Part shown: in pieces, positions 7,916 to 13,968 of the stretch
Numbering within the stretch: position 1 is the stretch's first letter
Layout: the number at the start of each line of letters is the position of its first letter
Origin: Bacteroidales bacterium
GTDB lineage: Bacteria > Bacteroidota > Bacteroidia > Bacteroidales > P3
Assembly (NCBI GenBank): GCA_017962445.1
Contig: JAGCVI010000035.1
Location: 1 to 41,853 of the forward strand
Direction of reading: 5' to 3'
Length of the DNA stretch: 41,853 nt
Notes under the pieces: model-generated
The model's input: only the letters and a program-made list of their open reading frames with translations
Databases searched by the model: none
Told to the model about the DNA's origin: nothing
Made by a program: the position numbers and the translations under genes

Positions 7916-8254
7916 TTAATTATTAATTTGTTTATTTGCGTTATAAAAAATATCGAATCCCTGTTGTAGCTTTACAGGATCGGTCTGGTAAATGTTGTCG
8001 CCGTAGTAGCAGTCGGCCAATACTTCGTAAAGGCGGCAGAACTCGCCGAGGTCGTGCTTGCCACGCTGTGCGTCGATGGTGAGTGAGAGAAGTTCCAACG
8101 CACGGTCGGCGGCACGGTGGCACTGCTCCTCGTTGCCCTTGCTCTTCCAGCGGTTGGCACGCGACACCTCGCTGCCGATATTCAGCATCTGCTCTGCCAG
8201 CGACATATCCGCCCAACGGCCTGCGGCCAATCCTGTGTGTTGAAAATTACTCAT
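7916..8254 (-). CDS. Small conserved-looking helical protein of unknown function
   Basis: The 112-residue protein has no signal peptide. It is predicted helical and rich in Ala, Glu and Arg (CHRAADRALELLSLTIDAQ). It looks like a cytoplasmic helical-bundle protein. Its ATG overlaps the stop of the DUF5674 gene by 4 nt (ATGA), and DUF1015 starts 12 nt after its end, so the three are likely co-translated. I do not recognise a named family. The coupling suggests a role together with DUF1015. Confidence 0.8.
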   Translation of the reverse strand: MSNFQHTGLAAGRWADMSLAEQMLNIGSEVSRANRWKSKGNEEQCHRAADRALELLSLTIDAQRGKHDLGEFCRLYEVLADCYYGDNIYQTDPVKLQQGFDIFYNANKQINN

Positions 8255-8589
8255 TGTATCAGTGTGTTTATAGTGTCAACGATTTGTTTCCTTATGGCAG
8301 GATCCTGCACATCGCGACTACGGTTGCCTTGGTGGGGACGAATGTTGATAAGAGAATCGAATTCAATAAAATCTTCGCCATCCATTTCAGGATAGAGGTT
8401 GATGCCCCATAGGTCCGCTTGCATAGACCCCTGTGTCAGCAACTCTTTCTCGATATCAGCATGGAGCTCGGCGTCAAGCCCGAGGATTCCCTGCCTCACG
8501 TCGACAACAGCCTTTATCATGTCACCGAAGTAACCCGGCAGCATAGCATTCAAGTCACTGTGTTTTATTGGATGTGACACTATCTTCAT
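8251..8589 (-). CDS. DUF5674 family protein
   Basis: A longer frame begins at 8643. However, a TATCTTTG promoter box lies inside that extension at 8619-8626, so I choose the internal ATG at 8589 (MKIVSHPIKHSDL), giving 112 residues. The body matches what I know of DUF5674: FGDMIKAVVDVRQGILGLD, ELHADIEKELL, QADLWGINLYPE and SLINIRPHQGNRS. Its function is unknown. It is the first gene of the operon with 7916-8254 and DUF1015. The 4-nt overlap with the next gene indicates translational coupling. Confidence 0.85.
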   Translation of the reverse strand: MKIVSHPIKHSDLNAMLPGYFGDMIKAVVDVRQGILGLDAELHADIEKELLTQGSMQADLWGINLYPEMDGEDFIEFDSLINIRPHQGNRSRDVQDPAIRKQIVDTINTLIQ

Positions 8590-8618
8590 ATAGAGAGAAG
8601 TCCTTTTTTTTGAGAATG

Positions 8619-8626
8619 CAAAGATA
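8619..8626 (-). promoter_or_regulatory. -7 promoter box of the DUF5674-DUF1015 operon
   Basis: CAAAGATA on the plus strand reads TATCTTTG on the minus strand, an exact TAnnTTTG. The ATG at 8589 is 30 nt downstream. Confidence 0.75.
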
Positions 8627-8655
8627 CGAATTTTTTGCGACATGGGAAAAAATAT

Positions 8656-8687
8656 TTTGGCTGAATGGGAAAAACTTCGTAATTTTG
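8656..8687 (+). promoter_or_regulatory. Strong consensus promoter reading into a structured leader
   Basis: TTTG at 8656-8659 and TAATTTTG at 8680-8687 are spaced 20 nt apart. This matches the Bacteroidota -33/-7 arrangement (TTTG, 19-21 nt, TAnnTTTG). It is divergent from the DUF5674 promoter. Transcription would start near 8694, leaving a leader of about 340 nt before the gene at 9035. Confidence 0.75.
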
Positions 8688-8791
8688 CAACCGATTATAA
8701 CGGAATTATTAACGAACACAAATGCCAATGAAGCATAGCGCATAGATTAATATGCACATCATAGAATAGGAAAAAGCGAAGTAGCTTATCT

Positions 8792-8966
8792 GGTCATTCT
8801 GAAACTTGGACACTTTCGGATTATCCCCAGACCAAAGCGACAACGTTCCCGCATAAGCGTGGACTTGTACGTTGTAATTGGGGATAATAGGTAGTCCAAG
8901 ACCTCAGAATGACCGATGAAGACTTAAAAGTACCACGCTCTTTTTATGTGCATTCTTCATCGGTAC
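8792..8966 (+). ncRNA. Long nested hairpin in the leader; candidate ncRNA, cis-regulator or miniature mobile element
   Basis: Four nested perfect stems share one axis: 8792-8802/8904-8914 (11 bp), 8805-8811/8894-8900 (7 bp), 8820-8828/8880-8888 (9 bp) and 8840-8846/8869-8875 (7 bp). This makes a rod of about 123 nt. An overlapping second hairpin pairs 8913-8922 with 8954-8963 (10 bp) and competes for the base of the first. A consensus promoter about 100 nt upstream implies that it is transcribed. A 22-codon ORF (8909-8977, starting MTDEDLKVPRSF) overlaps the switch region. I match it to no known RNA family; a non-autonomous insertion remnant is an alternative. Confidence 0.5.
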
Positions 8967-8978
8967 TACAGAAATAAC

Positions 8979-9038
8979 ATGTTATTAAAAATCAAAACCG
9001 ACGTGCCGATGGTATATAACAGGCAACAATTAAAATGA
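8979..9038 (+). other. 19-codon ORF overlapping the next start codon; possible 5' end of an interrupted gene
   Basis: ATG at 8979 opens MLLKIKTDVPMVYNRQQLK and stops at TGA 9036-9038, overlapping the ATG at 9035. Codons 4-10 are encoded by the 20-bp repeat that recurs at 9525-9544, in the same frame as the gene there. Joining MLLKIKTDVP to SFLSPTNK at the second repeat would give the 9539 gene a normal start. It is either a coupling leader peptide or the severed head of that gene. Confidence 0.4.
8989..9008. repeat. 20-bp direct repeat, copy 1
   Basis: AAATCAAAACCGACGTGCCG, identical to 9525-9544. The bases just upstream are also similar (TATTAAA with a 2-bp indel). The pair brackets the gene at 9035-9427. 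Confidence 0.9.
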
Positions 9039-9427
9039 AGAAAATAATTGTTTTTGTAGGGTTGGTGGCCATATTCATCTTCTCCTCTGCATTTGTAACT
9101 ACAGGAAAAGAATGTTCATTTTCTAACTCTGGTAGTGGAGATCACCTGTACTCTGTTACAGTGTCAATAACCATCACAAAGGTATTCTACGATTTAAATA
9201 CGGGTGATAAAGCATTTGAAACAAACACCTCTGCAACTCAAAGTTTTAATATTTGTGCGGATAATCCCGACAAAGCAAAATCAGAAGCCAAAGGTGAATG
9301 TAGCAGTGTATGTAGCAGAAATAGCGGACGGCATTTGGGAAAAGAACTGGTAAACGGAAAGTATTATGATGTATATGAATATAGAGAAGTGTATGATGCT
9401 GTCGCAACTTACATTAGAGAGTGTTAG
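9035..9427 (+). CDS. Small secreted cysteine-containing protein of unknown function
   Basis: The 130-residue product begins with a signal peptide (about 1-20, MKKIIVFVGLVAIFIFSSAF). The mature part has five cysteines (27, 74, 89, 93, 130) and beta-prone stretches (YSVTVSITITKVFYD). It is therefore probably a periplasmic or surface protein with one or two disulfides. I recognise no family. Its ATG overlaps the stop of the 19-codon ORF. It is enclosed by the 20-bp direct repeat, and it is AT-rich compared with the housekeeping genes, both consistent with an inserted accessory gene. Confidence 0.75.
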   Translation: MKKIIVFVGLVAIFIFSSAFVTTGKECSFSNSGSGDHLYSVTVSITITKVFYDLNTGDKAFETNTSATQSFNICADNPDKAKSEAKGECSSVCSRNSGRHLGKELVNGKYYDVYEYREVYDAVATYIREC

Positions 9428-9524
9428 TTAATACGTCGTATTATTTGGTTATTGCTCAAGTACAAATCGGAATTTATACTCATATTTTCCCACGTAAATG
9501 AGCATGATTTCACAAATAAATATT

Positions 9525-9544
9525 AAATCAAAACCGACGTGCCG
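9525..9544. repeat. 20-bp direct repeat, copy 2
   Basis: AAATCAAAACCGACGTGCCG, identical to 8989-9008 and 536 bp away. It includes the GTG used as the apparent start of the next gene. An in-frame TAA lies just upstream, so the frame cannot extend further. Confidence 0.9.
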
Positions 9545-9988
9545 TCTTTTCTATCTCCAACAAATAAGCTTGGAGAAGATGCTTCTCTCCAGTACTGGAG
9601 TAAATCACTTGACATCACCTTTCAAGTGGTAAACGAGCCAAAGTCTGAATTTCTTGAAACGGTTGCAGAATTGGAAAAAGAAATTCCAGGGTTTGGTGAA
9701 GGAAAGTCACTGCTTGACAAAATGTCAATGATTACTCTCCCAAATATGTTCGACATGGATCGCACGGAACTTGGCAGCTATGCAGAAAGGAACATCAACG
9801 GATTGAATGCCATCACACTAAACGCATTCCAGCCTAGGACATTTTTGAAGGATGCTGTTTATGGTAGCTTCGCATTCATTGAAGGCAAAGACACCTTGTA
9901 TCAGATTATCATTCTGTCAGGTGGAACAAGCATTTCAAAACTTGCGGACAAACTGGAGGCGTCCATAATGTCGTTCCGTGAGTTGTAA
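9539..9988 (+). CDS. PsbP/DcrB-like small protein, possibly 5'-truncated
   Basis: From a GTG at 9539 the frame encodes 149 residues. The pattern SLDITFQVVNEPKSEF, then FLKDAVYGSFAF, then YQIIILSGG and a final helix (LADKLEASIMSF) resembles the small PsbP/DcrB-like fold found in bacterial stress or envelope proteins; this call is tentative. Such proteins usually have a signal peptide, and none is present here. The GTG lies inside the 20-bp direct repeat and has an in-frame stop just upstream. If the repeat marks an insertion, the original start was the ATG at 8979 and this is a displaced remainder that may or may not be translated. A hairpin terminator follows. Confidence 0.6.
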   Translation: MPSFLSPTNKLGEDASLQYWSKSLDITFQVVNEPKSEFLETVAELEKEIPGFGEGKSLLDKMSMITLPNMFDMDRTELGSYAERNINGLNAITLNAFQPRTFLKDAVYGSFAFIEGKDTLYQIIILSGGTSISKLADKLEASIMSFREL

Positions 9989-10013
9989 TCTGAAATCACA
10001 AATTTGTTTTGAC

Positions 10014-10050
10014 AGAAGAGCATCTCATTTCAGCGAGATGCTTTTCTTTT
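10014..10050 (+). terminator. Hairpin terminator after 9539-9988
   Basis: Arms 10014-10026 and 10035-10047 form a 13-bp stem with one G-T wobble around ATTTCAGC, followed by TTT. Confidence 0.8.
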
Positions 10051-10203
10051 GCATAATAACCTTGGGCTGTTCGTCGAGACATCATCGAAGGATCCTGCTT
10101 GTCACCCTGTCGTTACCATAGACCGAGGCAAAAGATGAGCAAAATTTCAGCAAAAGGGGAGCAAAAGGTGAATGAAGAATATCGTTTGGCTCTAATCAAA
10201 AGC
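10051..10203. other. Intergenic region without a supported gene
   Basis: I see no convincing coding sequence. GACATCATCGAAGGA at 10078-10092 matches GACATCACCGAAGGA at 5356-5370 with one difference; both are intergenic. A 42-codon frame from 10134 runs through the next terminator and is not credible. Confidence 0.5.
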
Positions 10204-10242
10204 AAAGAGGCTTGCACGGTGATGGATGCAAGCCTCTTTTTT
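10204..10242. terminator. 13-bp hairpin terminator
   Basis: Arms 10204-10216 and 10227-10239 are perfect complements (AAAGAGGCTTGCA) and are followed by TTT on the plus strand. Its position 35 nt beyond the minus-strand antitoxin stop makes it the likely terminator of that operon, and it can work in both directions. Confidence 0.75.
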
Positions 10243-10276
10243 GTAGTGACGAAATTATAAGGAATTGGATAAGTGT

Positions 10277-10588
10277 CTATAATATTGCTGCGACACGTTC
10301 GCTCCTTCGTGGTAACGGGGCAGGACGTGCAGGGGCAATGATGTCTTCGCCGAGGGCGGTGCTGATTTTGGCTATGGTGGACATGGTCATGTTATGGGTT
10401 CCGGACAACCAACGACTCACCTCGGTCTCGGTTTTACCCATCAGCAGGGCAAAGTCTTTCTGCGTCATGCCTTTTGCCTCCAAAATCTCATAGATGCGGT
10501 TGGCGATGCTCACCGACAGCTCCATCTGCTTCTTCATCTCGGGCGACATGGTCTCCCTGATTTTATCCATCAATTTGTTTGTTTTCAT
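10277..10588 (-). CDS. XRE-family helix-turn-helix antitoxin-like protein
   Basis: The 103-residue protein carries a classic XRE helix-turn-helix at about residues 30-85. The recognition region reads MTQKDFALLMGKTETEVSRWLSG (41-63, given here in parts). A proline-rich tail follows (APARPAPLPRR). It is the second gene of a two-gene unit, 12 nt after the toxin-like gene, as in HigBA-type modules where the toxin comes first. It would neutralise the partner and repress the operon by binding the inverted repeats around 11084-11157; this is an inference from family behaviour. Confidence 0.82.
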   Translation of the reverse strand: MKTNKLMDKIRETMSPEMKKQMELSVSIANRIYEILEAKGMTQKDFALLMGKTETEVSRWLSGTHNMTMSTIAKISTALGEDIIAPARPAPLPRRSERVAAIL

Positions 10589-10600
10589 ACGGCTTATGTT

Positions 10601-11080
10601 TTAATCGTCAATAACAAAAGACAACTCTCCCAGCAATTCAGTACCGCGGATGGTAATTACTTTCTGTTTCTCGCGCTGTTTCAATTCAATGTCAATTTTC
10701 TGCAATGTATTGACACAACGGTTCAGCATTTCGTCTTCCTGGTAGGTGGCGGTCTGCTTCAGCCCACCGTTGCCTAGTATCAGCACTTTGGATTGAAGGT
10801 TCAACAGGTAAAGACGGAGGGAGGTGGTTTCCAGATGCGACGGCAACGCCATTACACGGTCTCGGCGGGTACCCTCGTAGCGGAAATGACGGTCGGCAGC
10901 CCCGTCACGCTTTATGATGTCGAGACGATAGACGAGTTGAGCCACATCGTTGGGATAGTCGTCGCGGAACTTGAGCAGGAATTTCTCAAACTCCGTGTAT
11001 TCTTCACCCACAAAGCGTGGGGAATAGAGGCTAACTTTGTCGCCATCTTCCAGTAATTCAATAATTAGATTCTTTTCCAT
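10601..11080 (-). CDS. Putative RelE/HigB-like toxin of a type II toxin-antitoxin pair
   Basis: The 159-residue protein has no signal peptide. The middle and C-terminal part (LRLYLLNLQSKVLILGNGGLKQT, then a helix with CVNTLQKIDIELKQRE) follows the RelE/Gp49 pattern. There the chain ends in two strands, a 'lhgF.KKt'-like turn and a helix. Such toxins cleave mRNA on the ribosome. It is longer than the usual 90-120 residues because of an N-terminal segment (1-75). Position directly upstream of an XRE gene supports the call. The family match is by eye and moderate. Confidence 0.65.
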   Translation of the reverse strand: MEKNLIIELLEDGDKVSLYSPRFVGEEYTEFEKFLLKFRDDYPNDVAQLVYRLDIIKRDGAADRHFRYEGTRRDRVMALPSHLETTSLRLYLLNLQSKVLILGNGGLKQTATYQEDEMLNRCVNTLQKIDIELKQREKQKVITIRGTELLGELSFVIDD

Positions 11081-11083
11081 GGG

Positions 11084-11157
11084 TTTGCATTTTCTGATGC
11101 AAAAATAAGCATAAAAGTTGATTCTGCTAAATGCAAAATCAACTTTTATGCTTATTT
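11084..11157 (-). promoter_or_regulatory. Promoter and nested inverted repeats of the toxin-antitoxin operon, also possible gcvT terminator
   Basis: A perfect 21-bp inverted repeat (11103-11123 / 11137-11157) abuts a second, 7-bp one (TTTGCAT 11084-11090 / ATGCAAA 11097-11103). The minus-strand -7 box TATTTTTG (11100-11107) lies where the two meet, and the toxin ATG is at 11080. The long repeat lies 19 nt beyond the gcvT stop and is followed by T-rich sequence on the minus strand. It may therefore double as the gcvT terminator while its DNA form serves as the antitoxin operator. Confidence 0.65.
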
Positions 11158-11175
11158 AACTATTTGTAGGATGTC

Positions 11176-12282
11176 TTATCCCTCGTAGAAGGGCATCTTG
11201 ACGGTGACGGCCTTGAGGAGTTTCTCGCGGATCTTGATGTAGATCTCGGTGCCGACCTTGGCGTACTCGGCCTTGATGAGGGCGGTGCCGATGTTCTTGC
11301 CGGTGCTGGGGCTTGGCGAGCCGCTGCGCACCTCGCCAATCTTGTTGCCTTCGGCGTCGCAGACCTCGTAGCCGTTGCGGGCGATGCCACGGTCGATCAT
11401 CTCGAAACCGGCCACTTTGCGCTTGAAGCCGGCGGCCTTCTGGGCGAGGAGGAGCTCCTTGTTGATGAAGTTGTTGTTCTCGGCTTTCAGCTTGACGATG
11501 AAGGCCAGAGGAGCCTCGAGGGGGCTGACGGTGTCGTCCATTTCGTGGCCGTAGAGGGCGAAGCCCTTCTCCAGACGCAGGGTGTCGCGGCAGCCGAGGC
11601 CTGCGGGCATGATGCCGAACTCCTTGCCGGCCTCGAAGACGGCGTTCCAGACCTCGATGGCTTTCTCCTTGGGGATGTAGATTTCGCATCCGCCGGCGCC
11701 GGTGTAACCGGTGGTGGAGAGGATGATGTTGGGGATGCCGGCGAAGGTGAGGATCTTGAAGGTGTAGTACTCCATGTCCACGATGTTCTCGTTGGTCAGT
11801 TTCTGCATGGCCTTGAGGGCGTTGGGACCCTGAACGGCGAGCTGAGCCCACTGCTCGCTCTCGTTGACGAAGTCCTTACCAAGCTCCATTCCCATCTTGT
11901 CGGCAATCTGGCTCATCCAGTTCCAGTCCTTGTCGATATTGGCGGCGTTTGGAACCATGAAGTATTCGTCGTCATGGACGTGGTAGACGAGCATGTCGTC
12001 GACTACGCCACCCTGACCATTTGGGAGGCAGGTGTATTGCACTTTGCCGTCGAAGAGATCCTCGACGTTGTTGGTGGTGACATACTGCATGAAGTGCTTG
12101 GCGATGGGACCTTTGGCGCGGAACTCGCCCATGTGGCTAACGTCGAAAACGCCCACATTGTTGCGGACATTATTGTGCTCTTCAACTAATCCTGTGTACT
12201 GGATAGGCATGTTGTAGCCGGCGAATTCGGCCATCTTGGCGCCCAAACTGATGTGTAAGTCTGTGTACGGAGTGGTTTTCAT
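11176..12282 (-). CDS. gcvT: Aminomethyltransferase (glycine cleavage system T protein)
   Basis: The 368-residue protein is the T component of the glycine cleavage system. It transfers the methylene carbon from the lipoyl-bound aminomethyl group to tetrahydrofolate and releases ammonia. It has standard length and family blocks: HISLGAKMAEFAGYNMPIQY, VGVFDVSHMGE, GGVVDDMLVYH, EQWAQLAVQGP, and the C-terminal RSGSPSPSTGKNIG. It is monocistronic here, with a TACTTTTG box at 12344-12351. It is functionally linked to glyA at the right edge, since both handle glycine and one-carbon units. Confidence 0.97.
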   Translation of the reverse strand: MKTTPYTDLHISLGAKMAEFAGYNMPIQYTGLVEEHNNVRNNVGVFDVSHMGEFRAKGPIAKHFMQYVTTNNVEDLFDGKVQYTCLPNGQGGVVDDMLVYHVHDDEYFMVPNAANIDKDWNWMSQIADKMGMELGKDFVNESEQWAQLAVQGPNALKAMQKLTNENIVDMEYYTFKILTFAGIPNIILSTTGYTGAGGCEIYIPKEKAIEVWNAVFEAGKEFGIMPAGLGCRDTLRLEKGFALYGHEMDDTVSPLEAPLAFIVKLKAENNNFINKELLLAQKAAGFKRKVAGFEMIDRGIARNGYEVCDAEGNKIGEVRSGSPSPSTGKNIGTALIKAEYAKVGTEIYIKIREKLLKAVTVKMPFYEG

Positions 12283-12343
12283 TTTTGTATTGCTTTGATT
12301 TATTATTATTTGAATTTAATTCCTGTTAAAAACATTTAAAATG

Positions 12344-12351
12344 CAAAAGTA
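12344..12351 (-). promoter_or_regulatory. -7 promoter box of gcvT
   Basis: CAAAAGTA on the plus strand reads TACTTTTG on the minus strand, matching TAnnTTTG. It implies a 5' leader of about 55 nt before the ATG at 12282. Confidence 0.65.
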
Positions 12352-12501
12352 ATAAAATTCATCGGACTGACAAAATTAAATGTCATTTTGCTTGAAAAAA
12401 AGACCATAAAGTCACTAATAATGACGAATGAGGCAGTGTTGAATGCGGCGGTGTATACGAGAATAGGAGATAGTTGGATTCATTCTGGAAATAACAAAGG
12501 T

Positions 12502-12533
12502 AAAAGAGCACATATGTATCAGTGCTCTTTTTT
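12502..12533. terminator. 10-bp hairpin with flanking T-run
   Basis: AAAAGAGCAC (12502-12511) pairs with GTGCTCTTTT (12522-12531), followed by TT on the plus strand. It could terminate a small RNA from either direction. No protein gene ends here. Confidence 0.55.
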
Positions 12534-12552
12534 GAAGATTGTTCCAGTGGAA

Positions 12553-12632
12553 CCGTCGAGGGGGGCTAAGCCGAGAGGCTGCCCGAGATTACACAGAGAC
12601 TACGACTTCTCATGCTTCCAAGTCCCTCACGG
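12553..12632. ncRNA. Unassigned structured element beside tRNA-Leu
   Basis: A closing helix pairs CCGT+GAGGG (12553-12556, 12558-12562) with CCCTC+ACGG (12624-12632), with one bulged C. Inside it, GGGC..AGCC (12563-12572) pairs with GGCTGCCC (12577-12584) around a GAGA (GNRA) tetraloop with a two-base bulge. A second arm starts GAGA/TCTC (12585-12588 / 12608-12611). The layout is a closed multi-branch RNA. It lies between two hairpin terminators. The strand is unclear, and I do not recognise a known riboswitch or RNA family. Confidence 0.45.
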
Positions 12633-12637
12633 GTACG

Positions 12638-12668
12638 AAAAAAAGCACTGGGAATTCCAGTGCTTTTG
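12638..12668 (-). terminator. Terminator of tRNA-Leu
   Basis: Arms 12641-12651 and 12657-12667 (AAAAGCACTGG and complement) are followed on the minus strand by seven consecutive T residues (A-run 12638-12644 on plus). It starts 1 nt beyond the tRNA 3' end. Confidence 0.85.
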
Positions 12669-12751
12669 TACCCCGGGAGGGACTTGAACCCTCACGCCCT
12701 TGCGAGCAGCAGATTTTGAGTCTACCGTGTCTACCATTCCACCACCAGGGC
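12669..12751 (-). tRNA. tRNA-Leu (anticodon CAA)
   Basis: The 83-nt sequence folds as a type II tRNA. The acceptor is GCCCTGG with CCGGGGT (two G-T pairs), and the discriminator is A. The D-arm contains GGTGGAATGGTAGACA. The anticodon stem GTAGA/TCTGC encloses the loop CTCAAAA (anticodon CAA, reading TTG). There is a long variable arm (GCTCGCAAGGGC) and a T-arm GAGGG-TTCAAGT-CCCTC. CCA is not encoded. A strong terminator follows directly. Confidence 0.95.
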
Positions 12752-12888
12752 ATCGCAATTGATATAGAGTATTTTGGCTCTATACACAAGGGCTTCTTTT
12801 CCCTTTGTTTGCGGTTGCAAAAGTACACACTTTTTTCAATCCTGCAAAATTTTTTTTCTTTTTCACCTTGTATTATAAAAAAATGTAG

Positions 12889-12896
12889 TATTTTTG
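12889..12896 (+). promoter_or_regulatory. -7 promoter box of prs
   Basis: TATTTTTG matches TAnnTTTG, with CTTG 18 nt upstream as a weak -33 element. The ATG is at 12925. Confidence 0.7.
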
Positions 12897-12924
12897 CAGT
12901 CCATTTTTCAAACTAAATAACTGC

Positions 12925-13905
12925 ATGCAAACATCGGATAAAGTATTCATTTTCGCAGGCCGTGCCACTGCCGACCTTGCTCGTCGTGTGGCCGAAATTT
13001 ACGGAATACCGCTGGGAAATTCGACAGTTTTCCAATACGCAGACGGTGAATTCCAGCCTTCTTTCGAAGAAACCATTCGTGGCGGAATTGTATTCATAAT
13101 CCAGTCGACTATTCCCCCAACTGACAATCTTTTCGAACTCCTGATGATGATTGATGCCGCCAAGCGTGCATCGGCCGGTAAGATTGTTGCTGTGATTCCT
13201 TATTACGGTTTTGCCCGTCAGGACCGCAAAGACAAGCCGCATGTCCCAATCGCTTCGCGCTTGATTGCCGACATGCTGACGGCTGCCGGTGTCGACCGCG
13301 TGATTACCATGGATTTGCATGCCGACCAGATTCAGGGATTTTTCAATATTCCGGTCGACCATCTTTATGGTTCGTCGCTCTTCATGCCTTACATCCGCGA
13401 GAAATTCGACATCGAGGATGTAATGTTCGCTTCGCCAGATATGGGTGGCAGCAAGCGCGCCGGTATGTATGCCAAGACGTTGAACAACAGTTTTGTGATT
13501 TGCTACAAGCATCGTAACAAACCCAACGAGATTGGTGAGATGCGCCTGATTGGTGAGGTCGAGGGTAAGCATGTTATTCTGCTTGACGACCTTATCGACA
13601 CTGGCTCAACCATCTGCAAGGCCGCAGGCATCATCAAGGCCAACGGTGCAAAGAGTGTGCGTGCCATGATTACCCATCCGGTCCTCTCAGGCAACGCAAT
13701 CGAGAAGATTGAGAACTCTGAACTGGAGGAACTTGTTGTCAGCGACACCATACCGCTGAAACGCGAGTCGAGCAAAATCCGTGTGCTTTCGTGCGACTGG
13801 CTCTTTGCCGAGGCTATCCGCCGCGTTGTCTATAGCGAATCACTCGACAATCTCTATGAGACCACAATCCATCATAAAGGCGTGATCCATAAGATTGAGC
13901 ACTAA
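12925..13905 (+). CDS. prs: Ribose-phosphate pyrophosphokinase (PRPP synthetase)
   Basis: The 326-residue protein makes phosphoribosyl pyrophosphate from ribose 5-phosphate and ATP, feeding purine, pyrimidine, histidine, tryptophan and NAD synthesis. Family signatures are all visible: YADGEFQPSFEE near the N-terminus, IPYYGFARQDRKDKPHVPI (flexible loop), TMDLHADQIQGFF, and the PRPP-binding LLDDLIDTGSTI. Length is normal (about 315). It has its own promoter at 12889 and is followed 63 nt later by rplY. It supplies the same pathway that pyrC in this window serves. Confidence 0.98.
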   Translation: MQTSDKVFIFAGRATADLARRVAEIYGIPLGNSTVFQYADGEFQPSFEETIRGGIVFIIQSTIPPTDNLFELLMMIDAAKRASAGKIVAVIPYYGFARQDRKDKPHVPIASRLIADMLTAAGVDRVITMDLHADQIQGFFNIPVDHLYGSSLFMPYIREKFDIEDVMFASPDMGGSKRAGMYAKTLNNSFVICYKHRNKPNEIGEMRLIGEVEGKHVILLDDLIDTGSTICKAAGIIKANGAKSVRAMITHPVLSGNAIEKIENSELEELVVSDTIPLKRESSKIRVLSCDWLFAEAIRRVVYSESLDNLYETTIHHKGVIHKIEH

Positions 13906-13968
13906 AGTGAACTGAAAACTGAATTTTTTGTTTAAACATTTATTTATAAACTTTTAAATTTCAAAACA

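Noticed and set aside
8792-8914. Hairpin considered as an integron attC site
   Set aside because: The ends do not show the RYYYAAC / GTTRRRY core pair, there are no extrahelical bases in the expected pattern, and no integrase is nearby.
8792-8966. Hairpin considered as a retron ncRNA
   Set aside because: No reverse transcriptase gene in the window.
10134-10262. 42-codon open frame downstream of 9539-9988
   Set aside because: It reads straight through a perfect 13-bp terminator hairpin and lacks a promoter or recognisable protein features.
11545-12189. Long open frame opposite gcvT
   Set aside because: Antisense shadow of gcvT; the low-complexity Val/Gly/Asp composition is typical of such shadows.
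12553-12636. Structured element considered as a second tRNA
   Set aside because: The T-arm 5' strand does not pair with CCCTC and no anticodon stem-loop can be formed on either strand.
12388-12687. A 99-codon plus-strand open frame
   Set aside because: It runs across two hairpin terminators, the structured element and into tRNA-Leu; no protein features.
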